DNA of 64,000 nucleotides from Candidatus Persebacteraceae bacterium Df01 (GTDB lineage: Bacteria; Pseudomonadota; Gammaproteobacteria; Tethybacterales; Persebacteraceae), in the NCBI GenBank assembly GCA_030386295.1, contig JANQAO010000001.1, positions 199,546 to 263,545 on the forward strand, read 5' to 3'. This document shows positions 62,442 through 64,000 of this stretch, one piece after another (position 1 is the first letter of the stretch; each line of letters opens with the position of its first letter). A program made the position numbers and the translations under genes. The notes below the pieces were generated by a model that was not told where the DNA came from, ran no database searches, and worked only from the letters and a program-made list of their open reading frames with translations.

Positions 62442-63577
62442 TATGCGTTTTTCGCCAGAATATCTACAATACGTGGGGCAGACAAGCCGTCGCCGTAAGG
62501 GTTAGACGCCGCCGCCATGTGTGCATAAACGGCTTCGTTATCCAGCACTTGCGTAGCGGCACTAACAATACCATCTATCGTCGTGCCTACCAATTGTGCA
62601 GCACCAGATTCCAGCACTTCTGGGCGCTCGGTGGCATTGCGCATCACCAGCACTGGTTTGTCCAGCGATGGTGCTTCTTCTTGTACTCCACCGCTGTCAG
62701 TCAATATGAGGTGGCAACGGTCCATCAACATTACAAAAGCACCATAATCTAACGGGGGGAGTAAAAATATATTGCTAATGTTATTTAACATCTGGCGTAC
62801 GGTTTCATGTACCTGCGGGTTCAAATGCACCGCGTATACCAAGTCAATGTGTGGGTGCATCGTTGCCAACTGCACCAGTGCCCGACAAATATTTTGTAAT
62901 CCTTCACCAAAACTCTCGCGGCGGTGTCCCGTCACCAAAACAAAGTGTCGCTCATCGGTGGGCGTATAACCGGCAGCAGTCAATTCGGATTTCACAACAG
63001 TGCGCATGGCAACGTCTTCTCGCAATCGCCGGCGTATGAGCAGTAGCGCGTCCAGCACTGTATTGCCTACTACATGCACCTCACCGGAGGCGTTCTCATT
63101 TTTCAAAATGGCGGCATTTTTAGCGGTGGGAGCAAAATGCAAATTAGCCAGCTTGCTAATTAAAACTCTATTAATCTCTTCTGGCCACGGGGCGTGTCGG
63201 TTACCACTGCGCAAGCCTGCTTCCACGTGAGCGATAGTCGTGCCGGCATAAAAAGCGGCAAGCGCACCAGCTAACGCTGTGGTAGTGTCGCCTTGAATCA
63301 CCGTCACATCAGGGCGCAATCGCTCAATAACCTCTCCGGCACCACGTAGCACGGCGGCGACCGAGTTGGACAACTGCGGTCCTTCGTGCATGACTTGTAA
63401 ATTTTCATTAGGCTGTAAATCAAACCAACGCAGCGCTTGCTCCAGCATCTGTTGATGCTGCGAACTTGCGCACACAGTCGTTTTAAAATCCGTTGGACGA
63501 GCGCGTAACGCCGCAACCAGCGGTGCCAGCTTAATGGCTTCCGGTCGAGTGCCGATGAATATGAGGATGTGTTTCAT
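62441..63577 (-). CDS. wecB: UDP-N-acetylglucosamine 2-epimerase (non-hydrolysing)
   Basis: WecB interconverts UDP-GlcNAc and UDP-ManNAc for surface glycans. The 378-residue protein has FIGTRPEAIKLAPLV at the N-terminus, VQGDTTTALAGALAAFY, HVEAGLRSGN, TGHRRESFGEGL and LTDSGGVQEEAP, the standard family blocks. It is coupled to the downstream glycosyltransferase. A TAAAAT box lies 12 bp before its ATG. wecA and wecC are not in the window. Confidence 0.94.
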   Translation of the reverse strand: MKHILIFIGTRPEAIKLAPLVAALRARPTDFKTTVCASSQHQQMLEQALRWFDLQPNENLQVMHEGPQLSNSVAAVLRGAGEVIERLRPDVTVIQGDTTTALAGALAAFYAGTTIAHVEAGLRSGNRHAPWPEEINRVLISKLANLHFAPTAKNAAILKNENASGEVHVVGNTVLDALLLIRRRLREDVAMRTVVKSELTAAGYTPTDERHFVLVTGHRRESFGEGLQNICRALVQLATMHPHIDLVYAVHLNPQVHETVRQMLNNISNIFLLPPLDYGAFVMLMDRCHLILTDSGGVQEEAPSLDKPVLVMRNATERPEVLESGAAQLVGTTIDGIVSAATQVLDNEAVYAHMAAASNPYGDGLSAPRIVDILAKNA

Positions 63578-64000
63578 TTCGGTTACGATATTTTACCCGC
63601 GTTGTTATTTACATTGACTAACATTTTTACTACAGAGAATTGTCATTAATCAAAGTCAGTGCTTGGAGATAAATGGACGTTGAAGATCATGAGTTGCATG
63701 CGTTGATAGGAGTGGAAAAATTATTTTCGTAAAACAATATTTTTGCAAATTGAGATGTTTGCCGAAAACTGTAAATCAATTAATTATTTGTGGTAAAAGC
63801 TTTAAGATGATTTTTCATATAGGAAAAGATTTTTATTTTGAACGAACAGTGAAATGATTTTTCTATATAGGTAACTAGATGATATTAAAATCATTTGCGT
63901 ACTTGATGGAATGTAGTAAATTAATTCCGAATGCAAATAAAGGCTAGATGTTGTTGATGTTTTATGTTCGCTTGCTTAAGAAATAGCCAAATCTTGCGTA
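63578..64000. other. AT-rich intergenic region at the window end
   Basis: No gene over 30 codons. A 19-codon frame at 63673-63732 (MDVEDHELHALIGVEKLFS) has TTGGAGA upstream but resembles nothing I know. The right part is dominated by short A/T runs. A control region of a gene beyond 64,000 is possible. Confidence 0.4.

Noticed and set aside
1-64000. CRISPR arrays, prophage, toxin-antitoxin pairs, rRNA genes.
   Set aside because: No regularly spaced repeats, no integrase, capsid or toxin-like genes and no rRNA-like stretches were seen on reading both strands.

Overview
The window looks like chromosomal DNA of a proteobacterium, most likely Gammaproteobacteria in the broad sense (including the former Betaproteobacteria). 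The evidence is the gene set: a yraL/yraM/yraN/yraP-like block (rsmI, lpoA, yraN, dolP), lptF-lptG divergent from pepA-holC, a ubiK homologue, an NDUFA9-like gene next to cca, a GrpE-DnaK-DnaJ operon, a phasin and a leucine attenuator. Genes are densely packed, many in ATGA or TAATG overlaps. I see no rRNA, CRISPR array, prophage or insertion sequence, and one tRNA. The assignment rests on protein recognition by eye, not on a database search.

Layout. 1-10.3 kb: aroC (cut by the edge), recJ, rpiA and a large FAD/GcvT-type amine oxidoreductase on the minus strand; a DUF192 protein and dihydroorotase on the plus strand; tRNA-Pro(CGG); then a minus-strand pantothenate operon (panB-panC-HIT-membrane protein). 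10.3-20.8 kb, plus strand: ppsA, an unrecognised membrane protein, gpsA-plsC, fdxA, tyrS and grpE-dnaK-dnaJ behind a sigma-32-like promoter. 20.8-28.4 kb: a GST gene and acs, disrupted by an apparently identical 1,479-bp tandem duplication, then malate synthase, a lytic transglycosylase and a phasin with a striking palindromic promoter. 28.4-42.5 kb: housekeeping genes (Bax1-like, ubiK, yhhQ-like, nadA, engB, lptFG, pepA-holC, mutY, a solitary cytochrome oxidase subunit III, thrS) plus an orphan D12-type adenine methyltransferase. 42.5-51.9 kb: leuA with a leucine-rich leader peptide, then a tctA-tctB-tctC transporter operon running into an acylating aldehyde dehydrogenase and an acyl-CoA ligase that resemble SauS/SauT of sulfoacetate catabolism, and an EamA exporter. 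52-64 kb: argE, cca, NDUFA9-like, metG, thiD, rubredoxin, dolP-yraN-lpoA divergent from rsmI, then a glycosyltransferase and wecB.

Physiology. Acetyl-CoA synthetase, malate synthase, PEP synthase and the phasin together suggest use of acetate with carbon storage as polyhydroxyalkanoate; isocitrate lyase and PHA synthase are not in the window. The TTT-transporter/SauST-like operon would take up a small carboxylate, activate it to the CoA ester and reduce it to an aldehyde. If the substrate is sulfoacetate, the product would feed Xsc, which is not seen here.

The most unusual signal is regulatory. At about fourteen genes a -10-like hexamer lies only 5-8 bp before the start codon with no Shine-Dalgarno sequence, as expected for leaderless mRNAs. 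This includes the leuA leader peptide, whose promoter has a textbook TTGACA-17-TATCAT architecture. Other genes (acs, phasin, tctA, tctC, pepA, the FAD/GcvT gene) have clear Shine-Dalgarno sequences, so the organism appears to use both modes.
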